From contig JABDMH010000150.1 of the NCBI GenBank assembly GCA_013001595.1, positions 1 through 34,800 of the forward strand: a stretch of 34,800 nt of DNA, written 5' to 3'. The position numbers and the translations under genes are program-made. Under the pieces are notes generated by a model that saw only the letters and a list, made by a program, of their open reading frames with translations, ran no database searches and was not told where the DNA came from. Shown in pieces: positions 34,683 to 34,800 of this stretch; within the stretch, counting starts at the first letter, position 1; the number at the start of each line of letters is the position of its first letter. This DNA comes from Saprospiraceae bacterium (lineage in GTDB: Bacteria; Bacteroidota; Bacteroidia; Chitinophagales; Saprospiraceae).

Positions 34683-34710
34683 CAAACCTAAAATGACACT
34701 ATTTGGCAAA
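34683..34710 (-). promoter_or_regulatory. Near-consensus Bacteroidota promoter of the DUF6134-like gene
   Basis: On the minus strand TTTG (34710-34707) is followed after 16 bases by TAGGTTTG (34690-34683), an exact match to the -7 element TAnnTTTG of the Bacteroidota primary sigma factor. The spacer is about three bases shorter than the usual 19-21. Transcription would start about 12 bases before the ATG at 34664. Confidence 0.45.
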
Positions 34711-34800
34711 GTTGCCTGGTAGAAATGTAACAAATCCCGTGATTTTTGTAACTAATCCGACCATATCATCTCAGCAAGGTGCACCATGTTACGTCGTTCA

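Overview
The window is from a member of the Bacteroidota, most likely a free-living, probably marine, glycan degrader of the Saprospiria/Cytophagia kind. The evidence is a SusC/SusD outer-membrane pair, a second TonB-dependent receptor with a carboxypeptidase-regulatory-like N-terminus, two formylglycine sulfatases, a GH97 glycoside hydrolase, a BNR_4-type propeller enzyme, a protein with a type IX secretion sorting domain, lipoproteins with acidic residues after the lipidated cysteine, and few Shine-Dalgarno sequences. No rRNA, tRNA, CRISPR array or transposase was found.

Left end (1-2887, all on the minus strand): a broken antibiotic-biosynthesis-monooxygenase-like gene with two in-frame TAA codons runs off the window edge. 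It is followed upstream by a membrane-anchored class III adenylate cyclase and an alpha/beta-hydrolase lipoprotein. A long imperfect hairpin (354-461) and a weaker candidate (1746-1811) carry integron attC-like core motifs and sit just after the stop codons of the cyclase and hydrolase genes, so this end may be a gene-cassette array. A TonB-dependent receptor (3241-5646) follows.

Centre (6009-21641): an exported LamG plus endonuclease/exonuclease/phosphatase protein; the SusC-SusD operon (minus strand, 9519-12545 and 7755-9503); a plus-strand cluster of exported metallophosphatase, DUF3500 protein and sulfatase (12991-16520); a TPR protein ending at a clear intrinsic terminator; a sodium:solute symporter; a small heavy-metal-binding lipoprotein; a second TPR protein; and 5-formyltetrahydrofolate cyclo-ligase, whose conserved N-terminus lies upstream of its first ATG.

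Right half (21743-30006): a secreted parallel beta-helix protein with a T9SS tail, a lipoprotein sulfatase related to N-sulfoglucosamine sulfohydrolases, a BNR_4 protein that may be an ulvan-lyase-type (PL24/PL25-like) enzyme, an exported GlcG/HbpS-like protein and GH97. A decayed minus-strand gene appears to lie just upstream of GH97 (30064-30720). With SusC/SusD these make a loosely arranged polysaccharide-utilisation region. The presence of two sulfatases, a beta-helix protein and a lyase-like propeller suggests a sulfated, uronate-containing glycan, but the substrate is an inference. Three overlapping or tightly spaced genes (CPBP membrane protein, extended SDR, classical SDR; 31122-33629) form an operon, and a DUF6134-like exported protein (33885-34664) with a near-consensus Bacteroidota promoter ends the window.
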